Origin: Dolomedes plantarius
Lineage: Eukaryota > Arthropoda > Arachnida > Araneae > Dolomedidae
Length of the DNA: 64,000 nt
Direction of reading: 5' to 3'
Assembly (NCBI GenBank): GCA_907164885.2
Contig: OU015495.1
Span: 96,209,332-96,273,331, forward strand
Positions 46,497-60,297 of this stretch are shown here, in pieces. Each line of letters begins with the position of its first letter. The first letter of the stretch is position 1. The notes beneath the pieces are model-generated. The model saw only the letters and a list, made by a program, of their open reading frames with translations. It was not told the origin of the DNA and did not search any database. The translations under genes and the position numbers were made by a program.

Positions 46497-47094
46497 CTCT
46501 AGCTTATTAAAGAGGATATTCGACATCTCTTTCGGACATCACCTTAGGAGCAAAGGTGTTGTGGATTCTTAAAGTTTGGTAATATTAGTTATAATCCCAC
46601 CACCAGCTTTAGGATCAGGGAAAGGACGATTCTTTTAAAAATGATGAGGGAGAAAATTATTTTTCATAGAATCAAAGCACTTACTGAAAGCTAAACCAAA
46701 ATTCTCATGGTGTTACCTTTCTCCTGTTGGAAAATTGTAAAGGTAATTTCCATTATTAGGGAGAACTCGAGCTGTTGTGACAGGAGGAGACAGGGAGATA
46801 GTGTAACCAGTTTCGTTTAACCTGTGTAACCAGTTTCGTTCGTAAACGATCCAGAAGATACCAAACGATCTCTTTTTTCAAAATGTTCTATAGCTTCGAA
46901 GGTCCAGATTGTAAACATTGTTAACAGCAACAATGTGTAGAGCGTATTATAAATTAGAGCGTGTGTATAAAAAAACACATTTTGAAGTACTGAAGAGTCT
47001 ATCGATTTTGATGGTATTCGACACTGAAATATCTATCAGTCCATAAATTTTCCCAACTGCGAACAACAACAACGACAACGACGATAATGATAAA

Positions 47095-47117
47095 AAAAAT
47101 TAATAACGATGATGATG

Positions 47118-47154
<37 letters not shown>

Positions 47155-47218
47155 TGATAATAATGATAATAATAATAATAATGATGATGATGATAATAAT
47201 GATATTATTATTATTATT
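47095..47218. repeat. trinucleotide microsatellite (AAT/GAT)n
   Basis: Mixed AAT and GAT triplets for about 120 bp, giving poly-Asn/Asp or poly-Ile frames that are not genes. Confidence 0.95.
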
Positions 47219-47288
47219 AATTACAATAGTATTCGTAATATGCATGATATAAATTCACTGTTTGGAAATCTCTTTGAGTACTCTAAAC

Positions 47289-47972
47289 TAGTGGTGCGCA
47301 AACAGTGGGTGGCAAAAAAATTGGATTGGTTGCGGATAGTTTGAAATCAATTTCTATCCAATCAAATTATTTTAAATGCTTAAAATTCTTCATTATTACA
47401 TATTTTTAATATTTTTACTTTTTTATGGGTTGAAAAAATATGAGAAATATTATTAAATAAGATGTCAAATAGTTTTACAATCAAAACTCCATAAGCAAAA
47501 ATTTATTGGACTTTTTTGGACTAAAATAGAAAGGGTTTCGTTTGAATTTTTTTCCTCAATGTATAATCCTTTCAGGGCCAATAATTCAATCCGAATACGA
47601 AACTTATCATTTTTAGACCATGCTCTTTTTAAATTTTTGTTAATTTTTACCTAAATGAAATACAGATACATATTAATATTTAAATTATAAAGTTTTGGTC
47701 ACGTAAGATTTGCCAAAAACATATACAGGAGGTTGGCCAGATATTTTTTAATTGTTATTATACTAAGTAAATACATAAACCCGAAATCTAAAGGTCATTG
47801 AATTTTTAAATAGTTCGTTAAAATTGGCATTTTTTCTATTTTTTGTTAACATTTTCCTAATTTTTTTTAAAAAAAGTTACTACTACTAAAAATTTTCATG
47901 GGAGGGGGTGGAGTGATTTTTTTTTCATTGAAATAAAGTATGTCCCGATCAAAAAAAGTTTGTGCATCACTG
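47289..47972. mobile_element. hAT-like MITE without clear target duplication
   Basis: Left end TAGTGGTGCGCAAACAGTGG and right end AAAGTTTGTGCATCACTG are inverted copies of the CAGTG(G/A)TG hAT type. The interior is AT-rich and non-coding. The 8-bp flanks do not match, so the ends may be slightly off or decayed. Confidence 0.6.
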
Positions 47973-48946
47973 CAAAAAATCTTTTGTTTATTATTATAAA
48001 TTACGCTACGGAAGAAAAAAGGAAGAAATAAGCTTTTCCATTTGTTCACATCTGACATTTGTAGATTTTATACATCAAATATTCCAAATTTTTGTAAATT
48101 TTGTACTTCATTTTTTTTTCATAATCTGATGTCAGTTACTGCTGTATATTATATACCAAACTATGGTAAAAAATTTAATTATTTTCCTTTCATTTTGATT
48201 TAAAAAGAATCCCCCCCAAAATACCCTTTTGATCCCCATTCCCCCCTCTTTGTAAATCAATAAGCTATTTAAAATGTGTAATAGAAGAAATCAAAGAGTT
48301 TTTATATGCAGTCATTATCGTTTACTAAATATGCGTTAGAGTGAACTAAAATCTTTCTCGCCGTTCAACACTCAAGAAAAATAACGTCAGTTTAGATTTC
48401 TATAAAATTCAGGAGAAAAAAATGTGACTATTCAGCTCTAGTACAGGAAAAATATAAAAAACTAATTTTCTAGATCGTTACGCTTTAAGAGAAGGAACTA
48501 AAGAACTTAGCATGCAATTTATAAGTTTTTTTTTATCACAGAGGATTAAGGTTTTATATTTTTTTGAGCAGTAACGCATCTTGCAGTTATAAATTCAGCA
48601 TAAAAAGCTAAGTTGGTTGGCGTGACAAAAAAAAAAATAAAAATAAAATAAAATCACCATGATAAAATGTGAATTTAAAAAATGTATTTAAAATATTTCT
48701 TTGACACTATAAAAGGCAATACGCTTGGCCGAGTTATATAAAGCAACTCTTTAATCAAAGCCCCACGTATATACGAAACAAAAAAGTCAGTTAAATAATT
48801 TTCTAAGAAAATTTTAAGGCAGTATTTGCAAGATAGAATTTATAGCAAAACTGAAAGACACCTAGAAAGTAAATTACTGAGCAGTAAATTTTACTAAAAT
48901 TTGAGGATATCAAAATCTACTTTTTTTTGCATGGAGAAAAATTTAA

Positions 48947-49778
48947 TGCTGTTGTGTACTTAGCCCTATTAGATTCGCTCACATCAATGTTAACCTATGG
49001 AGAAAATGTGTCTACTATTTACAGCTACATAAATGCTGATAAACCAATAATAATTAAAAGATAAAAGGAACTTTTAATATACCATGTTTTTAAATTTTCT
49101 GTTGAATCATATAAACTTGGCAATTCTATGTATTAATAAATGCTTTTTTAAAATTATTTTGAGGAATTATCCCATCAACTTGAAAGAAAATGAAGTTAAT
49201 TGGAAGTTAACTTGCGTTTAACTTTTCGTTCCCGTCCCGGCCAATAGATGGCTGCACCAGTCTACCAAACAAAATTAACTGAAAATAACTGAAAACGAAT
49301 TTAATTCTGTTTAAAGATAGCTAAAAATGTTAAATTAATTCATTGTCATCATGTTCTGAGCTATTCTAAAAGTTTCAAATGTCTAGCTAGTCGGGAAGTT
49401 AGCTAAATATCGATTGCAAGATTTGTACGGGACAAACACACAAACAAACAAGAAAGCGAGTTAATATAAACATGGTAAAAATAGTATTTTTAGATAGCCT
49501 TATTTTTTTATGCACCTTGCAACAGGATTCATTTTATAAATTTCGTCCACTAAAGGAATTAAGGAGCGTTTCAAACACACTATAACAGATTTTTTTCTCC
49601 GGTTAATTTAAATTTAAAAATATTATTGGCATTTATAAAAAAACGAATAATCCCTAAGTTATAAAATTATTTCTATTACGGAGTACAATTAAAAAAAAAT
49701 CTTTGTCCAATCCTTGGACACATTTTCTCCATAGGTTAACATTGAGGTGAGCGAATCCAATAGGGTTAGTACACAGTC
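48947..49778. mobile_element. TTAA-flanked MITE family T, copy 3, split by a retroposon
   Basis: The left end TGCTGTTGTGTACTTAGCCC follows TTAA (48943-48946). The right end AGGGTTAGTACACAGTC is followed by TTAG. Both are worn versions of the family T ends. The middle is interrupted by repeat family A. Confidence 0.75.
49058..49480 (+). mobile_element. retroposon-like repeat family A, copy 2
   Basis: Close match over its full length to 10395-10835. It sits within MITE copy 3: the MITE reads up to CCAATAA and resumes AATAGTATTTTTAGATAGCC, as in the uninterrupted family members, so the insertion borders are fixed to within a few bases. Confidence 0.8.
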
Positions 49779-49782
49779 TTAG

Positions 49783-52700
49783 GAACAGGGAAGCAACTAT
49801 CCAATCATAGGTTGCTGCAGTTTGGGGGTATATGTACACTTTTCTGGGTGTTGTACATAGTTTTCTCAGAAATAAACATAGTCATGCCTCTTTAGAAAAT
49901 ACAGTAAAGATAATATGGATTGGTAGTTTAGTCTAAAGAAGCAGCACTGCTACTGCTGTTGTATGAAAACGCAACTAAAACAAACCTTGAAAGGTGGGTA
50001 GAATTTAAAGTAAAATAAAAATCAAACAAGACAGTGGTTGGGAATGCAGGAAATTACACTGAGATTTGTAAGTTTCAGTCGACTTTCCTTGTTTGAAGAA
50101 AAAAAACCAGTCAAATGAACTATAAAATTATAAAGTAGCTGCACTTTGGGATGAAGCATGTAGTTGCTTTTCGTAATTGAGGAAGAAAAGCAATTTTAGC
50201 ACCTTCAATTTACTTTGAAAATCGCAATTTTGTGGGTAGAATTATCATGACATTTCTTTTTTTTTCATATCATTTTTCCTTGGCCAGAGCATTTTTTTAA
50301 ATAATAATACGCTTTCTGAGTAAATCTCCCATTAACTTTTAATGAAACTCTCTTCAGTTTGTATGAAATACCCCCTCTTCCTCCCTTTCAGTTAATGAAA
50401 TTTGGATATAATCAAGCAGAGCAAGGTTTATTCTGAGGAAATTACACATTCAAATATAACTACAAGAGAAAATCTAGGATATTTACTCCATGGGATCTGA
50501 GAGAGGAACATTTAGATTCAAGATCCAAAAACTGGCATCAAATTATTTTTAGGGATTCAATTAATCGTTTATTAATTCTTTATCAAAAGGTTCGCTGGCC
50601 CATAAAGTTCATTGGCACATAGCCTTACAAAGTCTCGAAAATTGTCTACTGACTGTCCAAAGCTGCAGAAGCCCAAGAACCGTAACGGGTTACTAGCACC
50701 TCTGAAAAACTTGTTTGGAACACGAATCCCAAATGGAAGTAAAAACAACACTAAGTTTGCTCTACAATGAATATTTTCTTAATTTATAGAAGAAAGGTGT
50801 TTATTTCAATATGTAATTTTCTTTTCTTTGCAGTTGTAGCCATTAGGTTTATTCGTCATTCAAGTTACTAGGGGCTCTCTCTTATTTGTAAGAATGCATT
50901 ACCATTACAACGTGGTTTTGAATCTTATATTAGAGAGAGTTATGTACTCTGAGTTTTCTGAGGGTTGATGACTGAGACAAAAGATATCTAGAGAACTTTG
51001 ATGTACCGAACAACTTGCATGCCTTTCATTTATGAGATTTTCTCGTTGAAATGGAATTATAGACACGGTAGTGTCGGTACCAACCATCCTACTAGGTATA
51101 CTGGGTATACCTATATTATAACCACCGTAACTACCAAGATGTAAAAAAAAACAGCTTTTACAACTGAGGAAGTAATAGCATCCGGTGTGTTTTTGTCCTC
51201 TGCAAAAATACATTGAACGTAAATGATACTCGGATTGAGCCAACAACTGAGTTCTCATGAAAGGATAATTGCCGCTTCCATTCCTCTTTCGTCAGCCTTT
51301 CTAAAGAAACGTGGTCATCCAGGGCTTCACAAGAGTTCTCCATTGGTTTGTTTAGTATCGCCAGGATCTAGTCTAGTCTTTTGAGAGTCCTCACTGTTTT
51401 AGCCGTGTTTACTTGGGAAACTTTGATACTTAAAGCGCATTTCAAATGTTTGATAAATATATCAAAGAAAACAAGCCACTTTATCTTTTCATTACGTACA
51501 TGAATTAGTAAGCATAATTGGGATTTGATGAGCATAGCGATTTAAATATAGAAAACAATATAGGTGGTAAGGGGTGTAGCGTGGAATTTAACGCTACAGT
51601 TAATGTGTGCTAATTTTGCCCCAATTTAATCTAGAATATTTAATTTCAGGAAATACTTTAATTCAGTCACTTTGTCAAGCAATATTTTATGTTAACAGGT
51701 GTGTTTCTAAGCCCTTGCTTTGAATTCCGGGTGGTCTTCCTTAACGACATCTTTGCTCATTCATGCACATCTGTGCGTAAATAGAATCAGCTCGATATTG
51801 TTGAAGAAACCATTACGGTTCTCTTTTTCCCAGGCTCCTTTTAAACTACGGTTTCCTGTGGAATGGCTAACAAGCAGCGTACCATCTATCAAAATCCCAT
51901 TCGAAAGCAGTTAGTCATTTACGCGGCGCTCCAAGTGACGCATCCATAATGCACGCCGTTTCACAGGCCCCCAAAGGCAGTACCGTTAATTGCATCAGTG
52001 CAGCTTCTGCGAAAACCGCTTTGGCGATAAATCGCCAAATTTTGGTGAATTTCAAAAGTCGCCAGGTCTCACCTGCTCAGCCAATCACCGCTTTTTAAAT
52101 TTGCCGCGCCTTTACGTCATAGGCAGATGGTTGCAACTTTTCTCCTGTTATCGCCCTTTTAACTTAATGCTCGTCCTGCCTTCACACTAGGTACGCTACA
52201 GCGCTTCGCATCTTGGCACACAACTTTCGTGTAACCTTCGCTCCCTCTACTCCTGTCTGAGAAGAACTTGAATATAGATCATGATTTTTTGCTAGATATA
52301 TAGGTCGTGCCTTTTAGAAGCCCCTCCAGAATGTGACTCTTTTTGCCTAATTCTGTGAGGAGGCTATACCATTTCGATGTATATTTTTTATGAACCATCA
52401 TGGTCATATTTGTGTCTTGCAACTAACGATGAAATCTTGCGATGTGAACTTCAATAAATAACTTAAGTCGACCTAATACTTGGCTCAATTTTTTTATTCT
52501 TCATTTGAAATTATTCCCGGATTGCAGAAGACTATGGAGTTATCTGAGGTTACTGTGGTTACACTTTGCAAATACCACTGTATAATGACGTTTTCGGCCA
52601 ACATATCAACTGAAGCTCTTTAGGCATCAAGATCCTGTATCACAGTTTATTGAGAAGCGGTAATTATCATCGAAGAGATTTTTGTTATTCCTTTCTCCGT

Positions 52701-55220
52701 GGTTTATCCACGTGTCTTGACTGGGTTCATCAGTGGTTTCTTAAACATCTACTTTCGGCCATATTTTCCTCTTACGAACTGTTTGGCATCGAGTTCTCCT
52801 GCATAGACTTATTGTGCTGATTGAACCATTAAAATTCGATCCCACGAACATTGTCCGACAAGTAAATCTTCTTCAAGATAGACATAGTGCCGTGCTGCTT
52901 CTCTTATACAGAAATAGTGCTCTTGAACAATTTACCTTGGCGGTCAATAATGGTGCAGTTCCTTTTTTTTGGGTCAGCATGAACTGTGACTCCGTGCTTC
53001 AAATCTCCTTCACAAATCTCCCTTCCTATTCACCTTTATAGATTAGTACCGTTCCTCTCCTTCTACAGTATAGATTGGTGTCGTTCTACATCACAGAATT
53101 GGTGCAAGTTCCTATTTTCTCTCTACAAGAGGGAATTATTTATTTTGTTCTTTTAGATTAGGAGTATGTTAATGAATGTCAAGAGGAATCAATGGGCCGA
53201 TAAAGGTTCAGATCCACCACGATCTATCCAGGAACGTAGGGTGAAAAGCTCACACCACCCTCGACATTTTTGATCCCACATATATAATTAAACTACGCAA
53301 AACAATCATGGGCCTGTGGGTGCATTTTTACGTTAAAAGTTTTTTTCCTGGTAATGCGCCTGAATATACCTTAGAATTAACTGCAGGAATACAATCTAGT
53401 CACAAACCCACTTTACCCGAAAAGACGTACGCATGCATCAACAAGAAAGATCTACTTGTTGGATAGGTTTTGAAACATGCGATGGGGAAAGGGACATCTT
53501 TTTTCACTACGCTATAAAATTTTAGTCTTTTGTAAAGTATTTTTTAGAAATTAGGTATGTCTATGAACTAAAGCATGAGTTACTTCATATATTAAGCACT
53601 TTCAACTTATCTTACACGAGAGGCGTAAAGCATGTCTCCTGACTACAATAGAAATAACCAGTAGAATTTTCTGGAACCAGTGGCTGGATTGCATTTCAAT
53701 AAACAAGTGTTAATACTCGTATTCTGTATCCGTCATCGTATGTTTCATTGCAAACGCATCAAATTTTACAAATTAAGTTTTAAATATGATTGTATAATTT
53801 GATACACTTGCAACGTTCTTTATTAGAGGTTATTGTTTAAATTAAATGAATATTAGAAGTGCTATCTCTTCAAAGCTTTTTCCTTAAATTTTTGTACAAA
53901 AATCATAGGTTTCACCATTATCAGTTTTATTGGTTTAAAAAAGCTCGACGCGAAGAGAGAATTCAAACTCCTTTTTTCTTTTATTCTTCAACAAAGTGGG
54001 GCGTAGAACTATAAACAGAATAGATATTGACCAGGGGGGAAAAAGAGATCTAAAATAAAAAGCGTAAAATAAACTCGTACCGAATCTTCTGTGGCATTTT
54101 CAGCGTCTTTGATGGACGCCAGCGACATTTCGGTTTATCCCAAAAGAACACGAAAAGAGATCGACATTATGATGATTGCCGTCCATTCAGACATCGCCAT
54201 TGGAGACAAAATGGCTGGAGCATACACATTTGCTGGACCCAGATTCGCGAGAGCTTATTTCAACGAGATTATTTCTGCTAACTTTTTCCGAAGCAGAATA
54301 AAATTTAGATTTGTGAAGGGTTTTTTAGAAAGAGAAGATATTCTGTTATTTTAGAATGTCATAATTCCCTATGTTTGTAAAATTAGGTATTATGCCAAGC
54401 ACTAAATTTGTTAATGTAGTGAGGATCTTAGTTATTGAGTATTTCCGTATACATTCAATTGATCAATAAATCATGTATAATAAACTTGATATACGGGAAT
54501 AATGTACATTTGTACAAAACTTCGTTTATGCTGGTTTCTGAATAATACAAATTTCTTGATTGTTCGTCCGCCATTCAATGTTGCAAACAATTCGTATGCA
54601 AAAAGGTTATATGAGGTATATGGAGTTCCATTTTTAACAAATCTGATGCATATCATCAGTTTTCCACCATCATTGGACTATTGATGATTGGAAATCCCTG
54701 GTTCACTACGAGTGCACGAGTGTGTCTGGGTGAGGGAAGAGCCAGATGAATGCTTTACGGAGCACCTTACTGCCCAGTTCTAGAACGGGGGAAAATTATG
54801 ACAAGTGCTCCACTTTCCTTTGATTCTGCACATTTCTAGTTGTACTCGGAACCAAATAATCGAATCAATACACCAATGTGCAAAAATTTGCTACTTTTTC
54901 ATTATAACAGTATTCTAGGACTGACCGTCGACTTTTTCTAGATAAACTCTTCTGCCACTCTGCAGGGTAGTACATTGGTGGTTGGCTGAAAACGAGTTTG
55001 CATTATTCGATTAGTTCCTTTATCAGAAGTTGGAACTGTGTATACCCCTCAAAAGATATAGGATTAACGGGAAAGACAGCTAAAACGTCGAAAACAACGA
55101 ACTGTTTGCACTGAAAAAAGAGTAGATAGTCTCTACGCTCAACACCTACCAAAATTTGATCGAAAGTTTGACCCGACGATTTGACTTTGAAGATTAAAGT
55201 TAAAAGTGGTTCTGTTGATC
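49783..55220. other. intergenic DNA, no feature supported
   Basis: More than 5 kb without element ends or protein motifs I can defend. An open stretch at 54091-54354 is discussed under findings. Several sections (51.7-52.3 kb) are less AT-rich than the rest. Confidence 0.35.
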
Positions 55221-55223
55221 AAG

Positions 55224-55550
55224 GCGTGATGGCCCAGTTGGCAAGGGCAGCAGGTCAGTGATCTGAACGTCTTTGGTTCGATGCCCGTCCCTGCAAATCC
55301 ATCTCAGTGTTCGTTAATGGTGGCTGGTGCGCGTAAAATCTCTCGCGGCTGCAATACCCTCCTTGTTATCAAAATTACCTCTGGGGGTGCTTGGTCAGGG
55401 GGTGGACCATCAAATGGGTGTAGTGTGGACCCACCCCTGTGGTGCACCCGGGACAACGCATGCACCGAAGTGGTCACACACTGCCGGCTCCCCCCGGACA
55501 ATGGCCTATGACCAGTCCCAGCCATTTGCAAACAACGACTCTGTTAATCT
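55224..55550 (+). mobile_element. tRNA-derived SINE, GC-rich body
   Basis: TGGCCCAGTTGGCAAGGGC at 55230 is an A box and GGTTCGATGCC at 55275-55285 a B box. The following 250 bp are far more GC-rich than the surroundings. No poly(A) tail. Confidence 0.8.
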
Positions 55551-55559
55551 CAAAAATGC

Positions 55560-57770
55560 TGAATATAGTCACTTTTGAAACGGAAAATAGTGTTCGATTA
55601 TTTTTGCTTTTATTGGATACGTAAGGGCTGAGACTTGACTAGTATTAATTTTCAAATTTTAAAGGATGGAACGAATTCTCTTTTTGTGGTAATTAATGCA
55701 CTAGTGTGAGCGGAAAAGCGAGATACATAGAATATTTAAACAAATCCTTAAGTACAGTTAAAAATGAACTACATAGAGATTAGCGCTGAATATCTCTATG
55801 TAGTTCTAGAAGTTGTAACCTTTTTGGTTTTTCTTCTTAGAGACGTTTACTACTTTATGTATGAGATATTTACTCACTCTTTCGAATGATATGTACTTTA
55901 TTGATGACTTTTTTCTCTTTTGAGCCACGGATAATCCATAAAAGGGGTTACCAGATCTCCTATTATCGGGTAACAATAGTTAACTATAGTTCAATTATTT
56001 TACATTTTTAACAGTCTATTCATCATAAGGAATGCCTTTAATATGGAAGGATATTTGGCATTCAGCGCATGAGGCAAGAATGATTTTTCTATAAAATTTT
56101 CTCCAAAAATAGTTCTTGTAGAAACAAAGTAAATGTGATTAAATTATTTCGAAATAGTTAAAAAAAATTATCTTTAAATAGTAAAGAGAGTAAATTTTCT
56201 TTGAGTGAGTAACAAAGGGATTTTTTTTGCTTGAAATTCTGTGCACCTGAATCTGATGATGCCATTAAGTATTTCATAAAATTAGACTCTGGAAATGATT
56301 CGTCTTAATATGAAATACATAGTCTAGGATTAAAAATTTTTTTTATATTTCCGTATTCAAATAAAATTTGAAAAATTCATTTCAGCAGTGGTGCCTTGAA
56401 AGCAAGGGGTTCATATGCGATATTTGCTTAATCGAATTATTTCTTTTAAACCATCCGACATAAAACGTATCTTTTCAAAAACGGAGCCAATGATGATGAT
56501 TATGACGGCCATCAGCAAAACTGCTTAATGGAGAATAAGGACGAAAAATCGTTGAAAAGATTTAACGAAAAGGAAATGGCAATAATGCATTCCCTACTCT
56601 AATTATATTCTAGATCTACGAATTTCTTTTATTCCTTCTCTTTTTTTAAGTGAAATGAATCATTTGGAATAAGGAGGCTTGTTGCATAGTACAGAACCTT
56701 AATTGTGAAAGTTTGAATGGATAAGAATACTTCATACTTTTTTTCATTAAATGCAGCACAGTTTACAGTTAAAAGAAAAGTCTTGAAATAGGTGTGATGG
56801 ACTTAATGAAATCCGTTTATTTTCTTTCTATTTGTGAGTTATTTATAATAAATAAACTGTATTTATAATGAAGACATTATGAGGACTATTGATTTTAATC
56901 GACGTGTGTTAAGACTGTAGTCTGTGTGTCAAAAACCAGAACAATTGAACATATTAGTTTAAGCACAATATTAAGATAAATGTGTTTATTTCTCAAAAAT
57001 AGTACTACAGGAATCTGAAGTACTTTTAACAAAATAATTAAGTAATTGCTGAAATCCGTAAACTTAATTTACTGGCATCGGCTACCGCGAGTGAAAAAGG
57101 AAAAAGAATAATTAGATGTCGTATTACATTAGCAATATTAAATCCTATATCAGGCCATTTTGAACTGTGCAATGTTAGAGGAATGATATACGAGCTAAGC
57201 ACTTAAAAAAAATGGGGTCCAAAATGAAGAGTTTAGCCAATGAACCCTTTACTTTGCAACTTGAGGGAGCTAAAAAAGGGAGAGAGAATAAATTTAGATA
57301 ATGCAACATATTACCTTAAAAATATCTTCAACAATGCATACACAGCAGAGAAATATTCGTATAATTTTTCTTTCTCAGCCAACTATTCATGACTCGACTC
57401 ATAGTCGCGACTATTCATGAGCGACTGATTATGACATTTATTTGATTGATTTTTCTATCAGAGTCTTCTCGGCCAAATATTCGCTTTTCATGAATGGAAA
57501 AAAGTCACTAATATTGCCTCACTATTATCATTTTTACTATATTTTGAGTGCGAAGTCATCCCGAGATGTATTAGTTAATTCGCAGAGACTTATCCTACTG
57601 TTATTAGCCATAGGAGTTCAAGCAGTTCCATAAAAGATTCTAGAGGAGTGCTGTTTCGTTCTCTAGACGTCCAGCTTATACCATGAAGCAGAAATACGGT
57701 AAATGCGCAGAAAATTTTAATTTTTTGTAGGTTTTTTTTTTGAGTTTTTAATATTGTGCTGTGATTTCAG
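55560..57770. other. intergenic DNA; one perfect small hairpin
   Basis: No supportable gene. A 15-bp perfect stem (GAACTACATAGAGAT and complement, 11-nt loop) lies at 55766-55806. Confidence 0.4.
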
Positions 57771-57772
57771 TT

Positions 57773-58367
57773 GATGTAATGCTTTTGACTTTCTATTTTC
57801 ATTGTGGGGATCTCAGGAACTTGGGATGTTTTTTGGCTTGATGTACATCCTATCATAAAGATTCCCCTAGAATGACCGACTTGTTTAGGCCTCCTGATGA
57901 AAAGACCGGTCGATTGCCTCGATATTTTAGTTCTTTTTTTTATGCTTTGCTAGTTTTGATTTCTCTTATGGGATCTCGTTTAGTTTTTACTTACTGAATG
58001 GTTTCTTGGCGCTATGATGGTCTTTTGCTATACGAGGGCCAAACAGGCTGAGTTCAAGAAGAATTCCGAACAGCCTCGAATATTCCTGCCAAACGGCGAG
58101 TCTGTCCCCTAACTGCGAAAGCTGACAACAAAAATATGAATACAAAATATCTTTTCAGAACCAACCTAAACCCATTTCACCGTCGAAAAGACTGACAGAA
58201 ATAAAGAAACTGATTGAAAGCAACGTCGTATTTAAAGCACTTGCGATTATTCGGTTACCCTCGGTCACCCTAGGGGAATCTTTATGATAGGATGTACATC
58301 AAGCCAAAAAACATCCCAAGTTCCTGAGATCCCCACGATGAAAATAGAAAGTCAAAAGCATTAGATC
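57773..58367. mobile_element. foldback element with about 100-bp arms
   Basis: 57773-57875 and 58263-58367 are inverted copies with only a few mismatches (both contain GGGATCTCAGGAACTTGGGA or complement and CTTGATGTACATCCTATC). The middle of about 390 bp holds CCTCCTGATGAAAAGACCGG near 57891, then non-coding DNA. No target duplication recognised. Confidence 0.82.
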
Positions 58368-58434
58368 AACAAAAATATACTTTATGTAGATATTCGAGGA
58401 TAATTACGTTGGTTGGTTGACAGCGTTGCGGTCA

Positions 58435-58578
58435 TTTTTGCTGCACGAGGGCTAATTAGATCGGGATCTACTGCTTAAAGCCTATTCAGAATTTGCTGCA
58501 AACATTCATGCCACTAGTGGTACTCGAACCCACAGACTCTGGTACCGAATTCCAGCACCCTAGCCATTGCCCATTGAC
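58435..58578 (-). mobile_element. tRNA-derived SINE (minus strand)
   Basis: On the minus strand TGGGCAATGGCTAGGGTGCT matches an A box and GGGTTCGAGTACC (plus 58519-58531) a B box at normal spacing. The tail runs toward lower coordinates. Confidence 0.7.
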
Positions 58579-59270
58579 CGAGGATAATTAGGAATTATGC
58601 TTTGTGAAGTGTTACTTTAAAGGTTCCCTTGTTGGTATGTCCGTCGTTTATGCGGTTTCAGTTATGCATCTTCACACAGAAGTTTTGTACTACGACTCAA
58701 AATGAATTTTAGACTTAGTTGAAAATTCTTAGTTTCTCGAGCTTCTAAGGAATCATTAATAAAAATGATGTATTTTAATGGTACAGTGGTAAGCATACTT
58801 GTCTGTCTCTAGACAGGTGTGCTTACCAGCACACGTTTCGGGCACCTTCTAAGCTAGCAAAACGTAATTTAGAAGACGAAAAAAATGATGAAGCGAAAAA
58901 GTACGTAGTGGTCATTATAAATTGTGCTCATACAAATTAAATGACTCTGACAGGAGTTTGATGTCACCCAGTTACAGGTGAGTCAGAGTGTAGCGATAAT
59001 GATACGGTTTAGCTGTATGTTTGTTTTTTCGAAATGAATTTTTCTTGCCCGTAAGTCCTATTTTGAATTTTAAAAAAACTATTAATATGTGGGAGCACAG
59101 TATAATGGTTATGTAGCTTGTAAAAGTAATGTAATACTTAGGTATTAAGCTTACGGTTGCTGTGTACTAACCCTATTGGATTCGCTCACCTCAATGTTAA
59201 CCCATGAAGAAAATGCGTCCAAGGATTGCCGACTTGGATTGAAAGATTTTTAAAAATGTGTACTCTAATA

Positions 59271-60297
59271 TCTATATATATAAAACGCGTAGGTATGCGG
59301 CACAAAAATCGGCGATTTTTCTACACTCTGAATGGCAACAGCTGTAACTACCAGATGTAAATATTAGCGGCCAACCGCGTGTGTGTAGTGGTTCGACGAT
59401 AGCACGTAATTTGGTACAATTTAATTGCTGTATTTTACACGTGAATAATTTTAATTTATTCACGAGATAATTTATTCTTTTGTTCCATCGGTTTTTCTAA
59501 ATGTATGTAAGAGGACAAACTTTTGACAAAATATGTTTAGACCTATCAAATCCAGTGTTTAGTCATGGACAGTTGTATGTAAGTTTATCTAGAGTCCGTT
59601 CTTTTGATTCTGTCACTGTAGTATCTCCTATTTCTGAAATACTCAACTGTGTATATCAAGAAGTTTGAGGAATATCATAGTAAAATATTAATAATTGCAT
59701 TATAATATCTTAATAGTTAGTAAGAGTTAATTGTCTACAGTTTTTTTAGTAGCACTTGCTGAATTTTTACTCCATTTTATAAGTGAAGAAATTTTCCCAA
59801 CAATTTTTTATTTGGTATGATTAAGTGTAGATATCTGAATTGTGAACAATAGTACATTCAGAGAGTGATGTAATACACACTTTATTTTAGTACTTGCTGA
59901 ATTTTTACTCCCTTTTTAGTGAAAAAAAAAATTGTCTCTAACAATTTCTTATTTAATGTAATGATGAAGTGTAGATATCTTAATTTTGAAAAATATTACA
60001 TACAGAGAGGAATGTAATTTAAAAAATCTTTGTTGTTGGGTTTCTCAGTCCTATCTTTAACTATGTTCTGAAGTAATGGAAATTCATTTTTTTTAATCAC
60101 GATGTTTTAGAATCAGCCTTGTAGAGAATTTTGCAATGATTATAATTTTTTTGGCCGAGATCGCACAACCACTTAACAACGTATATTTATGATGACAGGT
60201 AATAGTAACATTCCTTACATACGTTTCTTTCAGTTGAGTTGTTTTGCAAAAGAAAATATAAAACTAAAAGCGACCATGCTGGTCGCGCAGTGGCTAG
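59271..60297 (+). mobile_element. Helitron with truncated helicase end and precise A/T insertion site
   Basis: Starts TCTATATATATAAAACGCGT right after an A. It ends with a perfect hairpin (GCGACCATGCTGGTCGC), 7 bp, then CTAG at 60294-60297 followed by T. These are the three canonical Helitron features: 5' TC, 3' hairpin plus CTAG, and A|T target. Removing it restores the MITE sequence found in the sister copies. It encodes only the last part of a helicase. Confidence 0.93.
59501..59668 (+). pseudogene. C-terminal end of a Helitron helicase
   Basis: 55 codons ending at a TGA. The reading RGQTFDKICLDLSNPVFS, then HGQLYVSLSRVRSFDSV, is the conserved last part of Pif1-type helicases of Helitrons (motifs V and VI; the arginine of SRVRS is present). 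A stop at 59498 cuts it off upstream. The remaining replication-initiator and helicase domains are deleted. Confidence 0.85.

Noticed and set aside
47036..47344. Poly-Asn/Asp and poly-Ile open frames
   Set aside because: Produced by AAT/GAT triplet repeats.
55281..55578. Overlapping frames on both strands
   Set aside because: They lie in a GC-rich SINE body; no protein motif.
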